64,000 nucleotides of DNA from contig OY821743.1 of NCBI GenBank assembly GCA_963682055.1, positions 17,271,566-17,335,565 of the forward strand, written 5' to 3'. This DNA is from Primula veris. Its lineage: Eukaryota > Streptophyta > Magnoliopsida > Ericales > Primulaceae. Made by a program: the position numbers and the translations under genes. The notes under the pieces are model-generated. The model was given only the letters and a program-made list of their open reading frames with translations. It was not told the origin of the DNA and made no database searches. Shown piece after piece: positions 45,350 to 57,816 of this stretch (the stretch's first letter is position 1; the number at the start of each line of letters is the position of its first letter).

Positions 45350-45734
45350 ATGGTCAAAGTCGGAGTCTATTTCAATATTTTTATGCTTCTCTTTTTGGTT
45401 TTCTCAGGTATGATGAAGAAGAAAAACAAACAGTGCATGCATATTTTCTTTATTTTTTAATTTAACTAAAAACAAATTTTTGATTGCAATACAAATAGCG
45501 ACGTTGATTCAGAAGGCAGATGCACGCTGTGTGAGGTATCCTCGGGGGGCGGGTAGCACAGATAAGGAATGCGCTATTAGATGTGGTCGTTGTTACCAAG
45601 GCATTGGAAAAGTTACAGGTGGATATTATACGGGAATGGTTGGTATACTTATTCAGGATGAATACTGTGAATGTCATTATTTGGACGGTGCTCCTTGTCG
45701 AAGCGACTGGGATAGACATGTGCTCCTCTTGTAG
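45350..45734 (+). pseudogene. Defensin-like gene, copy 1, damaged
   Basis: Exon 1 45350-45407 codes the same signal peptide as copy 2. The acceptor AG of copy 2 is AA here (45488-45489). An AG at 45497-45498 could be used instead and would keep the frame, dropping three residues after the signal peptide. Exon 2 would end at TAG 45734. One of the eight Cys, the one in the GGC motif, is Tyr here (GGYYTG), removing a disulfide. It is probably decaying, but it could still make a seven-Cys peptide. Confidence 0.7.
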
Positions 45735-46178
45735 GAAGAAAAGCTCATGCAAAACTTGTTTTAACCACCCTGGTACTATAAGGCATGTCGATCCTTTAAT
45801 ATATTCCGTTCTTTGATATCATACTCGTTCACCAAAGGTCCATAACGGGAATTACTAGAAAACAGTCAGGCTATATTACTGGTTTACAAACCGTTTGCAT
45901 AAAAATGTGTCAAATGGATAACAAAATTTAAATTTTGATTAATATTTAAGTTTAGGGTATGCCCCATATGGTTTTATATTTTTATTTTGGTTTTTAGTGT
46001 GTTGTACTATTTGTTTTTAATTTATCAAATTTTAATTTGTTGAAAATAGAAAAAATAATTAGTTATTGAAAAATATAATATAACAATTCATTTTATAATC
46101 TAACGATGGTTAAACTGATATGATTGTTCCAAAGAGTCACCCTCTAGGACTCATTATATATTTATGCACTTATGCAAA

Positions 46179-46563
46179 ATGGTCAAAGTCGGAGTCTATT
46201 TCAATATTTTTATTCTTCTCTTTTTGGTTTTCTCAGGTAGGATGAAGAAGAAAAACAAACAGTGCATGCATATTTTCTTTATTTTTTAATTTAACTAAAA
46301 ACAAAATTTTGATTGCAGTACAAATAGCGACGTTGATTCAGAAGGCAGATGCACACTGTGTGAGGTATCCTCGGGGGGCGGGTAGCACAGATAAGGAATG
46401 CGCTATTAGATGTGGTCGTTGTTACCAAGGCATTGGAAAAGTTACAGGTGGATGTTATACGGGAATGGTTGGTATACTTATTCAGGATGGATACTGTGAA
46501 TGTCATTATTTGGACGGTGCTCCTTGTCGAAGCGACTGGGATAGATACGTGCTCCTCCTGTAG
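46179..46563 (+). CDS. Defensin-like secreted cysteine-rich protein, copy 2 (100 aa)
   Basis: Exon 1 46179-46236, intron GTAGGA...TTGCAG, exon 2 46319-46563; joined frame 100 aa. Residues 1-19 (MVKVGVYFNIFILLFLVFS) form a signal peptide, and the single intron falls at the signal-mature boundary, as in plant defensin-like genes. The mature part has eight Cys, including CAIRC (CX3C), GGC and CEC (CXC), the order of the Cys-stabilised alpha-beta fold with a gamma-core-like GXC...C. Members are secreted and act in defence or cell signalling; which applies here cannot be told. The ATG has an A-rich context. Confidence 0.78.
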
Positions 46564-46650
46564 GAAGAAAAGCTCCTGCAAAACTTGTTTTAACCACCCC
46601 AGTACTATAAGGCCTGTCGATCCTTTAATATATTCCGTTCTTTGATATGA

Positions 46651-47329
46651 AATTCTATTTATTACATGTTTGTCTGATTCTTCTTCGCTACATACAACTT
46701 CGTAATAAGAATCACGTCTGTTAACAGGTATTTGCGAGGTGATTATAAGAACTTAGATCGACATTATGATCCAACACGGTGATTTGGCCGTGTAAACTAT
46801 TTTTATGAGAATCTTTATATTTGTGAGCCAGTTTTTTTTTATTATTGTTTTATTTTCACCTCAAGAAAACAGTATGGCGCTGACGCAAAATATAGCCCGT
46901 AAACCATAAATATTGTCTTTAAATGCCTATCAGCTGCGGAGACGTCCTCCCCTGCAGTTCATCGGTAACATTGACGGTTTTATATAGTTCCCGACTAATT
47001 TTTGTGACGAATCAACGAATAACATCTGTTATGAGTTTTCACTGAAAAATAATGAGGATTCTCCTTTAAGTCATGTCGACAAACATTATCGACGGCATTG
47101 TGTCAATTAAATACTATTTTATGCCGACGTAGCACAATGTGGCCAAAAAAGCGATGGGAAAATGACAATTGAGCACATGGAAACTTATTTATAAAAAACC
47201 CGGTTGTTTTGAACTTTATGATTATTTTACAAAAAATACATATTTTGTAAACTTATTTACAAATAGTTACATATGTCATTAAAATTCCAAAAAAATCCAA
47301 AAAATATTTAAAAATTAAAAACCAAAATT
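46651..47329. other. Intergenic, nothing recognised
   Basis: No supported gene or repeat. Confidence 0.5.
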
Positions 47330-47490
47330 TAAAAAATATACATTTTTATACAAAAAATATGTGTAATCATGTCTGATCCTGTCTAATCATGTTCAATCAT
47401 GTATGTCTAATCCTTTTTTATGTTGTCCAATCTTGTATGTGTAATCCTGTTTAAACATGTTCAATCATGTCTAATCTTGTTTGACACTAT
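47330..47490 (+). repeat. Degenerate minisatellite of AATCATGT/AATCCTGT words
   Basis: About ten imperfect copies of a 9-16 bp word. It is flanked by inverted AT-rich arms (about 47240-47290 and 47515-47590 share ATTTACAA and ACATATG-type words), so it may be the core of a foldback element. Confidence 0.5.
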
Positions 47491-48084
47491 GTACAATTTT
47501 TTGAATTTTTTTTTTATATTTTGTTATTTTTTATGACATATGTACCTAATTGTAAATAAGTTTATGTAACAAATTGTAAAAAAGTACATATGGGTGGAAT
47601 TTTTATAATTAAGTTGATTGTTATGTATCTATTTTTATTTTTTTGAAAATAGATATGTATCTATTTGTAAATCTCTCAAAAGAAATTAAATTTTGTTTTA
47701 AATGTGTCGCTATTAATTTTATTTTATTTGGTGGATGGAAACTATTAAATTATATATATTTTGTCACAAAACTTTAGTCGTTTTTCTATTGCAATTTAAA
47801 ATTTTGAATCTTTTAACCACCATCTTTTAAAAAATGTACTCCTAACTTTGTATCCACACATATATGTCCGTTGTTCATCTCAAATGCATTTTTAGTTTTT
47901 TATTTATTGAATAATTTCATATTATTATAAATTTGTTGTTTATTCAAAAATTGGGAAAAGATAAAGTGTGTCGGGGCACATGTTAGGAGTACTGAATGAA
48001 ATATAATTTGTTTTCTATATCTGAATTACAGCAATATTATAGAAATTAATTGATGTATTAATTAAATTATATCTTGTAACCTAA
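47491..48084. other. AT-rich intergenic, nothing recognised
   Basis: No supported gene. Confidence 0.5.
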
Positions 48085-48930
48085 CCTAACTGCGAGACAA
48101 CGTACTACCATAATAAACTTGTTGGTTTGGATTATACTCTCAGTCCCTTTTTAAGGCTATTTTGGTAACAGATTTTTTTTTTGTCAAAAATCAGATTTTA
48201 AAAATTTATTTTGAAATGCACTGAAAATCTAAATTTTAAAATTCTGAATTTTTTAGATTTTTCAGATTTTTTAGCCTAAAAATCAGATTTTCAGAAGCTG
48301 AATAATCCGACTTGCTAAACATCTACAAATTTTTAAAATATAAAATACAAAAATTCACTCAAAAAATTTATTACCAAACGGACCCTAAGTGTCCTTATTT
48401 AATTTTGGTAAATATTAAGAGTTATCATTAATTGCATTTGAAAGTTGCAAATATAGGCCTAATTTAAATTAAATCATTATTATTGTTAATTTTATGAAAT
48501 GTATTCATTGCAATATTTGAGTATATTATAGTACTTTTATCAATTTTTCATTGATAAATTAAAAAAATTGACATTTATTTTGTAATAGTCAAATATGAAA
48601 TAGTTGGCACTTATTTAGAAACGGATGAAATATATATATATATATATATATTTTGGAAGGTAAATATAATTTTTGAAAGGTATTATATAGTATATCTTTA
48701 AATTTGTGTTATTTTCGGTATGTACAGAGGCTTTTTAACAAATCAACAACAAAGTGAGATCGATAAGAATCTGGACTTCACATTATTGGAGAAGGAATTT
48801 CCTTGACTCTTTTACCTTATTAATTAATTATAAAAGAATTATTACGACCCGTGTTGTGATGCGTGTGTTTTGTTAATAGGATTGTCATTTTTTTCCGTCA
48901 TGGTTGTGTTTAGTTGAATGTATTTAGTTG
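48085..48930 (+). pseudogene. Duplicate of the glucanase 3' UTR, split by an insertion
   Basis: 48085-48140 matches 32955-33020 (CATAATAAACT, GTTG.TT.GATTAT), and 48726-48930 matches 33061-33255 (TTTAACAAATCAACAACA, TCTGGACTTCAC, GGAGAAGGAATTTC). The 580 bp between are unrelated AT-rich DNA with a (TA)n tract. No glucanase exon is found upstream, so only the 3' end of a former paralogue remains. Confidence 0.65.
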
Positions 48931-49022
48931 AATGATAAAACCGTGTGTTTTGTTAATAGGATTGTCATTTTTTTCCGTCATGGTTGTGTTTAGTTGAATG
49001 TGTTTAGTTGAATGATAAAACC
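48862..49022 (+). repeat. Two tandem copies of an 81-bp unit
   Basis: GTGTGTTTTGTTAATAGG recurs at 48862 and 48943, with almost identical sequence to 49022. Absent from the glucanase UTR at 33.2 kb, so it arose after that duplication. Confidence 0.9.
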
Positions 49023-49524
49023 ATGGCCAAGATAATTATTGGATTAGGCAATTGATTATCAAGGAGAACTTCTCGACGAGGTTGAGAGTTGGGACCCTTT
49101 TTTTTTTGAGTGATAAGTCGCACGGTTGGAACCTGCAATCACCTTGAATTGGACTTTTCCCGTGAATTATATAATTTGTGCCAAACGAAAAAAGATGATA
49201 TTATAGTATTTCATTTACATACTAAGTTGAATGATGAAAATAAGGACCAATTTTTTCTTTTATTTTTTTCCCTATATTATTATTAAGAGCTACTTATACT
49301 TGTTTCCCTATATTCTTTTGTTTTTACACTACTTGTAATTTCCCCAATAATTAACAAGTCTCGGGACGTAATTTTTTTCCAAAATTGAATATTGAACTTT
49401 TAACATAGTTACAAAATGACTAATGTGCTTTGGTCTAAAAAAGGGGGGAAAAAAAAAAGAAGAAAAGCGTACTAACAATTTAAATAATATAAATAATAAA
49501 ATAGTATAAAACATATCAACAAAT
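49023..49524. other. Intergenic, nothing recognised
   Basis: AT-rich; no supported feature before the tRNA. Confidence 0.5.
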
Positions 49525-49596
49525 TCCATTGTCGTCCAGCGGTTAGGATATCTGGCTTTCACCCAGGAGACCCGGGTTCGATTTCCGGCAATGGAA
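49525..49596 (+). tRNA. tRNA-Glu(UUC)
   Basis: 72 nt. The acceptor TCCATTG pairs with CAATGGA, A is the discriminator, the D-arm has CAGCGGTTAGGA, the anticodon loop is CTTTCAC with anticodon TTC, and the T-arm has GGTTCGATTTCC. TTTTTT follows directly as Pol III terminator. No intron. Confidence 0.95.
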
Positions 49597-49651
49597 TTTT
49601 TTGTTCTTTTTTTTTTGGACATTTTCATTAAAAGTAATGATATCCATACAA

Positions 49652-50320
49652 CCCGTGTAACATCCCTGACCCAAAAGGACGTCACACGTCCGAATAACAC
49701 GTGCGGCAGCACGTGCTAGACGAAGGCCTATAACTTAAAAGTAATTAAATAAATAATGTATACTCTAAAATAGTAACTTCAAATATTCATTCTTATTTTT
49801 GAATATCTCATCAAGTTAAAGTGAAATTCAAAATCTCGATAGTAACTTATTCAAATAAGGTCTTGTAATACTAAAGAAACAACATTCGAAATCTTAATCT
49901 TAGAAGCTTATTAGCAGCGGAAATAAAATTAATCTTAGACGGTCTGTATGGTCCCGACTAATTCGATTTTAACTCTAAGTACCTGAAAACATTTAAAAAA
50001 CGATGGGTAATTAGCTAAAAGTGCTTAGTGAATGGCAACCTTGTAATATAATATAGGGTCGAAAATAGATTTTATCATTTTCTTTCAAAAACTATACTTG
50101 TATTTAATAAAATTCCCAAAGCACGAATAATAAAATTGTAATTTTTGGTGTGATCAATACGATAATATAAATTGAATATTAAGTCCGATTGTACTTCCCA
50201 ATCTCCTAGGTGGATTCAGACTTCCTGAATCTCTTTTTCTTTATTGGATTCAGCCTTCCTGAATCTCTTTTTATTCGTTGGATTTGGACTTCCCAAATCT
50301 CTTTTATTCTATAAACTTAA
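49652..50320. mobile_element. Possible LTR/TE fragment with triple repeat
   Basis: Begins TGTAACATCCCTGACCC, a common plant LTR start, and contains three copies of a 35-bp GGATTCAGACTTCCTGAATCTC-like unit (about 50212-50305). No end or TSD resolved. Confidence 0.3.
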
Positions 50321-50954
50321 TCCCAAATATAAATCATAATGATCACAAAAATATAAACTCTTTAAAACTTTATACGTTTATCAACGTATATAAAAAACTC
50401 TTTCTTTCAAAATCTGCAACATGCAATTCAATATATACAAGTATAATTTTTATATTTCAAAAATATAATTTGAGCCTGCAAACATTTGTTAGAAAATGCA
50501 ATGGGATTTTATAATAGCAAGTAAGAAAAACCACTCATCAATATACGGATACGGGATAACCGAACGCTTTACTATGAATACTGTAAATCAATGAATTGTC
50601 GAATTAAACTTTCTGTTTTTGCATGTTTTTGCACACATCTGGCTATTGGCTTCCTTCCTTTCTTAGTATCTTCATTCTATCATTATATACATATATATTT
50701 TAATATTATATAGTATAATATAAGCATAGACTAACATGACAATGTAAGGACGTATTTGTCTACTTTTAGTCTCCCTCTCTCTATTCTAAGTTACACCGTA
50801 TATGAGTTATGGATATCATATAAATAATAATTCTGATGTATATTCTTTCACTACATATGTGCACGTCTATTTATAAAAATAAATAGGAATGTAAATTAAA
50901 TGCTCATATATGTTACATGTAAAAGTGAACATCCATAAAGTTTAATTTCTCTTT
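50321..50954. other. AT-rich intergenic, nothing recognised
   Basis: No supported gene. Confidence 0.5.
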
Positions 50955-51572
50955 TTTACCGACTTATACCAACCGATCGCTTTTCGAGCCGAACCAATCA
51001 AGTCGGTACCAAAAGTTTGTTATACCGACATTATGGTACGGTACAAACGAACCGATCTTTGAAAATCGGTTCGGTTTCGGTATTCGTTTGCTAAGTTCGG
51101 TATAGTACCGATTCAAACCGAAATATTAAACTATACCATAGACAAATAAAATGAAACATTCATATACACTTAATTATTAACGTTGTTATAATATACTTAT
51201 ATTACTTTTTCTAGTGAATACTTATAATATTTTTATTTATTTATAAATTTTACTATAAATGTCTAGTAGTGTTTATTTTTTTATGCAAAGAAACAAGAAA
51301 TGCAACAATAATATAAATAAATATATATTTTTAATCTAATATTTTTAAAACTTTATACTATGTTTTTTCCCAAAGCGCACCATTTTTCTATCATCACTTG
51401 TAAACTCTAAAGTTTGGTATAAAACCGAAACCGAACCGAACCAACCGAATAGTTTGGTATACCGAATTTTTTGGTTCGGTAATGGTATAAAAATTCTCAA
51501 AACAAACTAGTTTGGTACAGTATCGGTATGTAGTCAAAAAGTTCGGTACCGAACCGATACCACTCCTACTCT
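50955..51572. mobile_element. Degenerate element rich in GGTTCGGT/ACCGAACC
   Basis: Two blocks (50955-51140 and 51415-51572) of inverted GGTTCGGT words flank AT-rich DNA. The right end, read inwards, starts TAGGAGTGGTATCGG, similar to the hAT-type end at 57817. The left end is not clear, so it may be truncated. Confidence 0.4.
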
Positions 51573-53383
51573 CTGTTAATAAATGTAGACTTTTACTACA
51601 ATTATAAACATTGTTTTGCTAACCTGATAACTACATATTAGCATTCACAAGTAAATTCTATATGTAACTCCATTATCATTTAGTTCCTATAAACTCTTCT
51701 TAATAACTTGTTTTACTACATAATGTAACCTATAGTAATGATAAATTTAAATGGCCAAATCTATTGCTGCCAATTCGTGTGCCATATAATGAACGTAACC
51801 TCTATCTTACTATATGTTCATTACCAAACCATATTACTACGAGTTTGGTCCCTCAATAATTTATAAATACTAAACAATCCAACCACATTACAAAATATAT
51901 AAAAACACTCCTAAATGATTAAACATTAGTAACTAAATATAATAGAATAAAATACGGGATTTTACAACTCGTGCACAGCTTGTCCGCTCCATGTAATATG
52001 AATTTATATATGTTAAAAAATGACGATACATCTTTTCGAATTACTCTGACATGGAATGCACGAGTTGTACACAAGTTGTGCATGCACAAGTTGTGTGTTT
52101 AGCATTACTCTTTCTTTAAATAATAACGTGGTAAACACTTTTTTATTTGTACATTTGTTCAAATGAGTTTTTGTTATGTAATTATTGGCTGTATAATATA
52201 TAGAGAACTAACCAAAATCAATTCTTAATTATGTTTTTAAGCATTATAAGGTTTATTTTGTGATGATATGCACACTCCTTGTATGCCTTGTTTGGTGGCA
52301 TGATAACTTTTAACGGGATTAGAAATGCAACATGGTTTGTAAGAGATTAGAAATACCATATCACTAATTATTTTATATGGGATAAGAAATGTTGCCTTTG
52401 TTTCAAATTGAGTTAAACATAGGCAAATGGGATTACTGCAGATAAGTTTTCAGTTTTTTCCCTTAAGTCTTTTCATATGTCCATTAAGAGTTAAGTATAA
52501 ATTATTTTACATATTTTAAAGCAGGTTCTAATATGAAATGTCCCAAGTAAAAAAAAAAAAAACTACTAAAACTTTAGAAAAATATTCTGCAAACTTTGAA
52601 CAAGCTTATTTTAAGAAGCAATGCTATGTTAAATTAGTTTTGTATTGTATTATAGTATTAGTATTGTAGATAAAATTTTAGGCTATTTTAGACATTTGAG
52701 TTTGAAATCCAATCCTCACGAATCTAATTCTCCTACCACCTATATTTATTTCAAATGATGCCATTTTGTGGGATTTTGTGTCATACTATATATCCTTTAC
52801 TTGAATTAACACACCAAACACATTATGGGCACGGCATATTTAGTCCAATACCACCAAAATAATCTCTCAACCAATATATCCTCGTTGGGAGGATTTGGTA
52901 GGGTCCCAACCCTCCCAATAAGTCACTGTCGCAATCACAAGGGGCTAAAATAGTTGTTATGTCTCCCCTAGATCCAGCTGTAACAAATTACTATATTTAT
53001 AGCAGCAGATACAATCAACGCCCCTTGTATAGCTTTGAACGTCTCCGTGAATTTTTGTACCATATATCGATAATTATATTTCAAACAAGAGACACACACT
53101 TAACTAAATCATATAGGATGTAGCAGAAGCAATTAAGTTCTTTTAATATATCATTGATAATGTTTCAAACAAGGCACACACACAAACTAAAGGTCTGATG
53201 TAATTTAAGCAATTAAGTTCTTTCATCCCGGTGATTCACAAAGAATACCTTGTGTTCGTTAATTCAAAAAAAAAAAAAAACTGAAAAACAAGCACACAAA
53301 GGAAAATACAAAGCTCGTGGTAAATATATTATATGAAAATACAAAAATGCATAAATTGTCGGTCCGAATTACTTAAATAGACA
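51573..53383. other. Intergenic, nothing recognised
   Basis: AT-rich; no supported gene or RNA. Confidence 0.5.
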
Positions 53384-53486
53384 ATAAAGTGGAAACCAAA
53401 TCTAATCGGGACTTAAACTAATCCTACAACTAATATAAAGTGGAAACCAAATCTAATCGGGACTTAAACTAATCCTACAACTAATA
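53384..53486 (+). repeat. Two tandem copies of a 51-bp unit
   Basis: AAAGTGGAAACCAAATCTAA starts at 53386 and 53437; the copies are identical or nearly so, indicating a recent duplication. Confidence 0.9.
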
Positions 53487-53892
53487 TAAACACGACCTAA
53501 ACATTCTAATGTAAATAGGAATGTAATCTAAAACACGAGCTTTATGCTGCATCACTTTGTAACACTTTTTGAAATATTATTTTTAGCTTATCTCATGATA
53601 CATACTTGTAATCATTGATAACCGTCGTTATCGATACGATATATGCGTATGAAGGGGCCATCACCGTCTGGAGGGTGTGTTAGATATGAATAGAATCGTT
53701 TGGATAACTCGAACGAGATCAACTTATTTATATATATCACCATTTATACAATTAAACAAAGTATATGGAAATAGATTAAACAAAGTATGATATTCTAATC
53801 AAGTGGTGAAGTGAAGTACAGGAAAAACTCACTTCTGAACCACCCATAAGTACCACAAGTTCCATCTTAATTATAAACAAAAATTTAAACAA

Positions 53893-54065
53893 TTTCTTAG
53901 GTTTTGATTCCGGTATCTGTTCTTTAGTTTTATTTAGTGTATTAAATTAAATATTGAAAGATCATCACAAAACGGAAAATGCAAATACAAACTAGTTCGG
54001 CTAACATACTTATACTAATACTAGTAACCCAACTACCCAGGCATGCAGATGCGCGCCATTATAAT
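53893..54065 (+). repeat. Dispersed direct repeat, first copy
   Basis: Shares GTTTTATTTAGTGTATTAAAT and following blocks with 55037-55195. On the minus strand its 3' part ends in TTACTAGT, a Helitron-like terminus. Confidence 0.6.
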
Positions 54066-55036
54066 GGTTGAAATGTCTATTTGGGTTTGTTTTTTACATT
54101 TTTAATACCAATTTTCATAAATGCTTAACAGTTTTTTATTTTATTTTATTGAAATGGCATGAGCATGCATATACTAAATGTAAGCATAACACACAACATG
54201 CACGTCACATTCACATCAATCGCACTCGACACGCACATGATGCATATGATACGAGTTTCCTATTACTAATAATATGGACGGTCACAGATATTGAAGACCC
54301 TAAACTCCCTAATGTACACATTCGTAAAATTTGATTATGCATGTCCGAACAAAAATAACAAAATCGTGTGACGACGAACAAATTTTATTTCAAATTACTT
54401 TTGCTTCACTTTATCAAAATATTTTTCCTCCTTTATATCTTTCATGTAAACCTTAAAGAAAGATTTCTTGAACATGTTAACCAATTTCTGTTTCACTTTT
54501 GTTAGTATCTGAAGCGTGTTCATCCAACGGCATGTTCCGTTTTTGGTAAGTATACAGTAATAATATCAATAGTTCTTTCACAGGCTATTGTTGTTATCCT
54601 GACGGTTACGGACGCTTACAAACATGATTCGATAAACACTTACTACAGTTGCCGAACATATGGGTCTTAACTGATACCGGCTGCATCATAGTAAGTTCTA
54701 ATTATTTTTTTCAATCACCAGACCTAGTGTCATCGATAGACTATGAAACAGTATAGGCAGCATGTGGCTGTTTTACTTTTATATTTTTGGTAAGTAAGCA
54801 TGTAATTTTCAGTTGCATCGATAGCCAAGCACCATGAATAGGATAAATATTATTAGTAGAGTCGTTAGATAGTCAAGCATATGATTATTAATGAAACATA
54901 ACAATAATAGTCAAAATTGTAATTGAATATTGTTACGAAACTAATTTAGAGAACTTTTTACGTGTTGTATTTAAATAGAACGAAATACAATTTAAGGCCA
55001 ATTCGAGCTGTCTAGTTTCCCATGTAAACCCACCAT
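54066..55036. other. Intergenic between the direct repeats
   Basis: No gene supported. Confidence 0.5.
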
Positions 55037-55195
55037 TTTGATTCCGGCATTTATTATGTAGTTTTATTTAGTGTATTAAATTGAAATTTGAAAGATGATG
55101 ACAAAAGGAAAAATGCAAATTCAAACAATTTTGGTACTTATACCAATACTTAGTAACCCAAGGCACGCAAATACCTGCTATTGTAATCTATGTAG
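55037..55195 (+). repeat. Dispersed direct repeat, second copy
   Basis: Second copy of 53893-54065, about 1.14 kb downstream, more diverged at its 3' end. Confidence 0.6.
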
Positions 55196-55559
55196 AATAG
55201 TTGTTTTTTTATGGGATTTTGAAAGCAAATTGGTTAGTTTTGGGGGCATTTTTCTTTTTTAATTTAAAGAGTATTTTGGAAAAGCAATGAGTGTTTTTTT
55301 TTTTTGGAAAATAGCAAAAAATTGGGAGTCTTAAAAATATTGGGTTGATTTATTATAATAGTATGAGATGATGTATTTTTTTTCAAGTACCAACTTTCTG
55401 CACAATTGCACTTTGAAATTTGAAACATCGCCTACCGTTCTATGTTTCTTTTGGTTAATAATTTTCTCATTCATGATTTTGTAACTAGAACAACTTATTG
55501 AGATAAAAAACATCGCAGGAACCTCATTAAAAAGAAAATTCACTACATAAATCTTATTA

Positions 55560-55562
<3 letters not shown>

Positions 55563-55611
<49 letters not shown>
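55563..55611 (+). repeat. (AT)n microsatellite
   Basis: About 48 bp of AT dinucleotides. Next to it, 55612-55655 read on the minus strand has a CTCAC...GTGAG hairpin and then CTAGT, a Helitron-like 3' end inserted at an A/T site. Confidence 0.85.
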
Positions 55612-55612
<1 letters not shown>

Positions 55613-55924
55613 TAGTAAAATTTACTCACGCGTTGTGTGTGAGACGCGTAATGACATAAATCTCGTAATATATTTTATTTTTAACATAATATTCAGATTT
55701 GGTATAATTTATTATAGTTACGAAAGTTAAAACGAATTGTTAATTAATTTAGGGTACATCCGTAATTAGTAAAATATATTGATGACAAATAGTTAATTAA
55801 TTAGATTATGTATATTGGTAATTATTAAAATAGAGTGAATGTATTTTTGGAAAAATTTGGCAAAATTGGGCCGTCTCAATTTTTCTTGGGTTTGATTATA
55901 TTAATAGTATAATATGATATGATA

Positions 55925-55961
<37 letters not shown>

Positions 55962-56733
55962 CATGAATTTTTATTTTCACACAACTTGGTATAGAATTAT
56001 ATGATCCTTTCACAAATCAACACATTAATTTGATTATGAAATCTATAATAGCTCGTTAATCTCACATTTTATGAAGCAATAAATTTTATGGGGTTATCCA
56101 TAAAGAAATTGACAAAATATTTTTTGGTATCTAGTTAATCCTTCTTCGTCGAGTTAACCACTTCATTGATGGGGTCAGGATTTTCACCGACCGGTTATCC
56201 TCCGATTCTTAGATATACTTCATTAATAATTTTTTGCGAGAAATATTAGAAATAAAAGCACTGACGAAAATGATTTATTTCGATAAAAAAATGGACACAA
56301 TATCGCATGGTTGACTTTAATTATAAATATGTGTGTACCATAAGATGTTGAAATGTGAGTTGTGACAATAGTACACACAAAGTTAAATACAATGTTAATG
56401 TGTCTAATTGATTTCATTTAGCATGATAAGTAGGGAGTAAATGATATTTCCATACACTTGTCACTAGCTTTGGATACCCGATATCAAACAGGTCGGATAT
56501 TGATCGGTAAACGGGTATAAGTCTGTTATTGTTTAATTTTATATTAATATCACACTTACAATGAAAACAACTCTGCTTCTCTCGCAATTGATACATGATT
56601 GTGTAAAAATCAAATACTACGAGGTTTATTTGCAAATAAACCATAGAAATTGAGTAATTTTAGTTTATCTCCCAAATAGTACAAATTAAAAGTCAAATAC
56701 CAACAAAACCGACCACATCTTACTCTCTGATAC
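55612..56733. other. Intergenic with AT repeats
   Basis: A second (AT)n run lies at about 55916-55956. No gene supported. Confidence 0.5.
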
Positions 56734-56741
56734 TATAAATA
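56734..56741 (+). promoter_or_regulatory. Candidate TATA box of the isomerase gene
   Basis: TATAAATA about 170-210 bp before the inferred 5'-UTR donor site at 56945. Other TATA-like words are near, so this is one candidate. Confidence 0.35.
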
Positions 56742-57310
56742 TTAAAAAACCAGCCCACAGATTTATTACGTGTCAAAAGTCCAAATAAGTAAATATTTAT
56801 ATATATTTCTTGCTTTTCCTACAATAATATATATATATATTTATTGATTTACTTTATTTGAACTAAAATAAATAAATAAATAAAACAATCACACTAATAT
56901 CTCCATCATAATTTCAGCTTTTTCAAATCACATCTCTACCTCCAGGTTTACTCTCTCTCTCTCTCTCTATATATCTCTCTCTATTTATTTAGATATTTAT
57001 ATAACAGAATATGCATACCTATATATATATATATATTAATATTATTAATATATGTGTGTGTGTGTGTGTTTATGTATTAGTCAATCTGCAATCAGCCCAT
57101 GACAATATTTATTAACATGTGATTAATCGCCTTTTAATATTTAAGTGATTAACGAATTTACTGTTATGTTCATTTGAGAGTTGGTGGAAAATGAATTTAT
57201 ATATGGTTGTTATTATAGTTGGAAGATTTTTAACTGAAATAGTTGGTGAAAGTAGGTTTTACATTTTCTAACAATGTTGGGATTGTTTGGTTATCCTGAA
57301 TAAGTATCTG

Positions 57311-57715
57311 TTTTATTTACTTAAAAGTAAAAACGAGTTATTGGCGCGTCATGTAGACGTATACCGTATACTAGATGGGTTCGAGGAAGAATAGTAAAGA
57401 TTCATACTTTTAACTCTTTTATTTACTTAAAAGTAAACACGGTGTTTGGCGCCTCATGTAGACGTAGACGTATATGGTTTCGAGGGAGAATAGTAAAGAT
57501 TCATACTTTTAACTCTTTTATTTACTTAAAAGTAAACACGGGTGTTTGGCGCCTCATGTAGACGTATACGTATATGGTTTCGAGGGAGAATAGTAAAGAT
57601 TCATACTTTTAACTCTTTTATTTACTTAAAAGTAAATACGTGTTGTTGGCGCGTCATGTAGACGTATATGTATATGGTTTTCAGGAAGAATAATAAAGTT
57701 TTATTATTTTATCAA
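57311..57715 (+). repeat. Minisatellite, four copies of about 100 bp
   Basis: Copies begin TTTTATTTACTTAAAAGTAA at 57311, 57417, 57516 and 57616 and each contains GGCGC.TCATGTAGACGTA. The middle copies are nearly identical; the outer ones are more diverged. Confidence 0.92.
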
Positions 57716-57816
57716 ATATTTCTACTTACTTTACAATTTACACTGTAACAATGTACTTTTCATCATTCCGAACACAAATAATTATTTTTTCATTTTTACC
57801 TAAGTATACTTCTAGT

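Larger units (their letters stand above)
44990..46650 (+). repeat. Tandem duplication of an 829-bp unit, two copies
   Basis: Units start near 44990 and 45819 at ACTCGTTCACCA and each includes about 350 bp of 5' flank and one complete defensin-like gene. The copies differ by scattered substitutions and small indels. Confidence 0.85.

Noticed and set aside
45583..45816. Second open frame over the defensin-like exon (and its twin at 46412-46645)
   Set aside because: Shadow frame of the duplicated exon; the frame with signal peptide and eight Cys is the better model.
49329..49712. 127-codon minus-strand frame
   Set aside because: It overlaps the tRNA-Glu gene antisense and has no recognisable protein features.
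54068..54334. 88-codon plus-strand frame
   Set aside because: AT-rich, no start context, no homology recognised and no conserved relative in the window.
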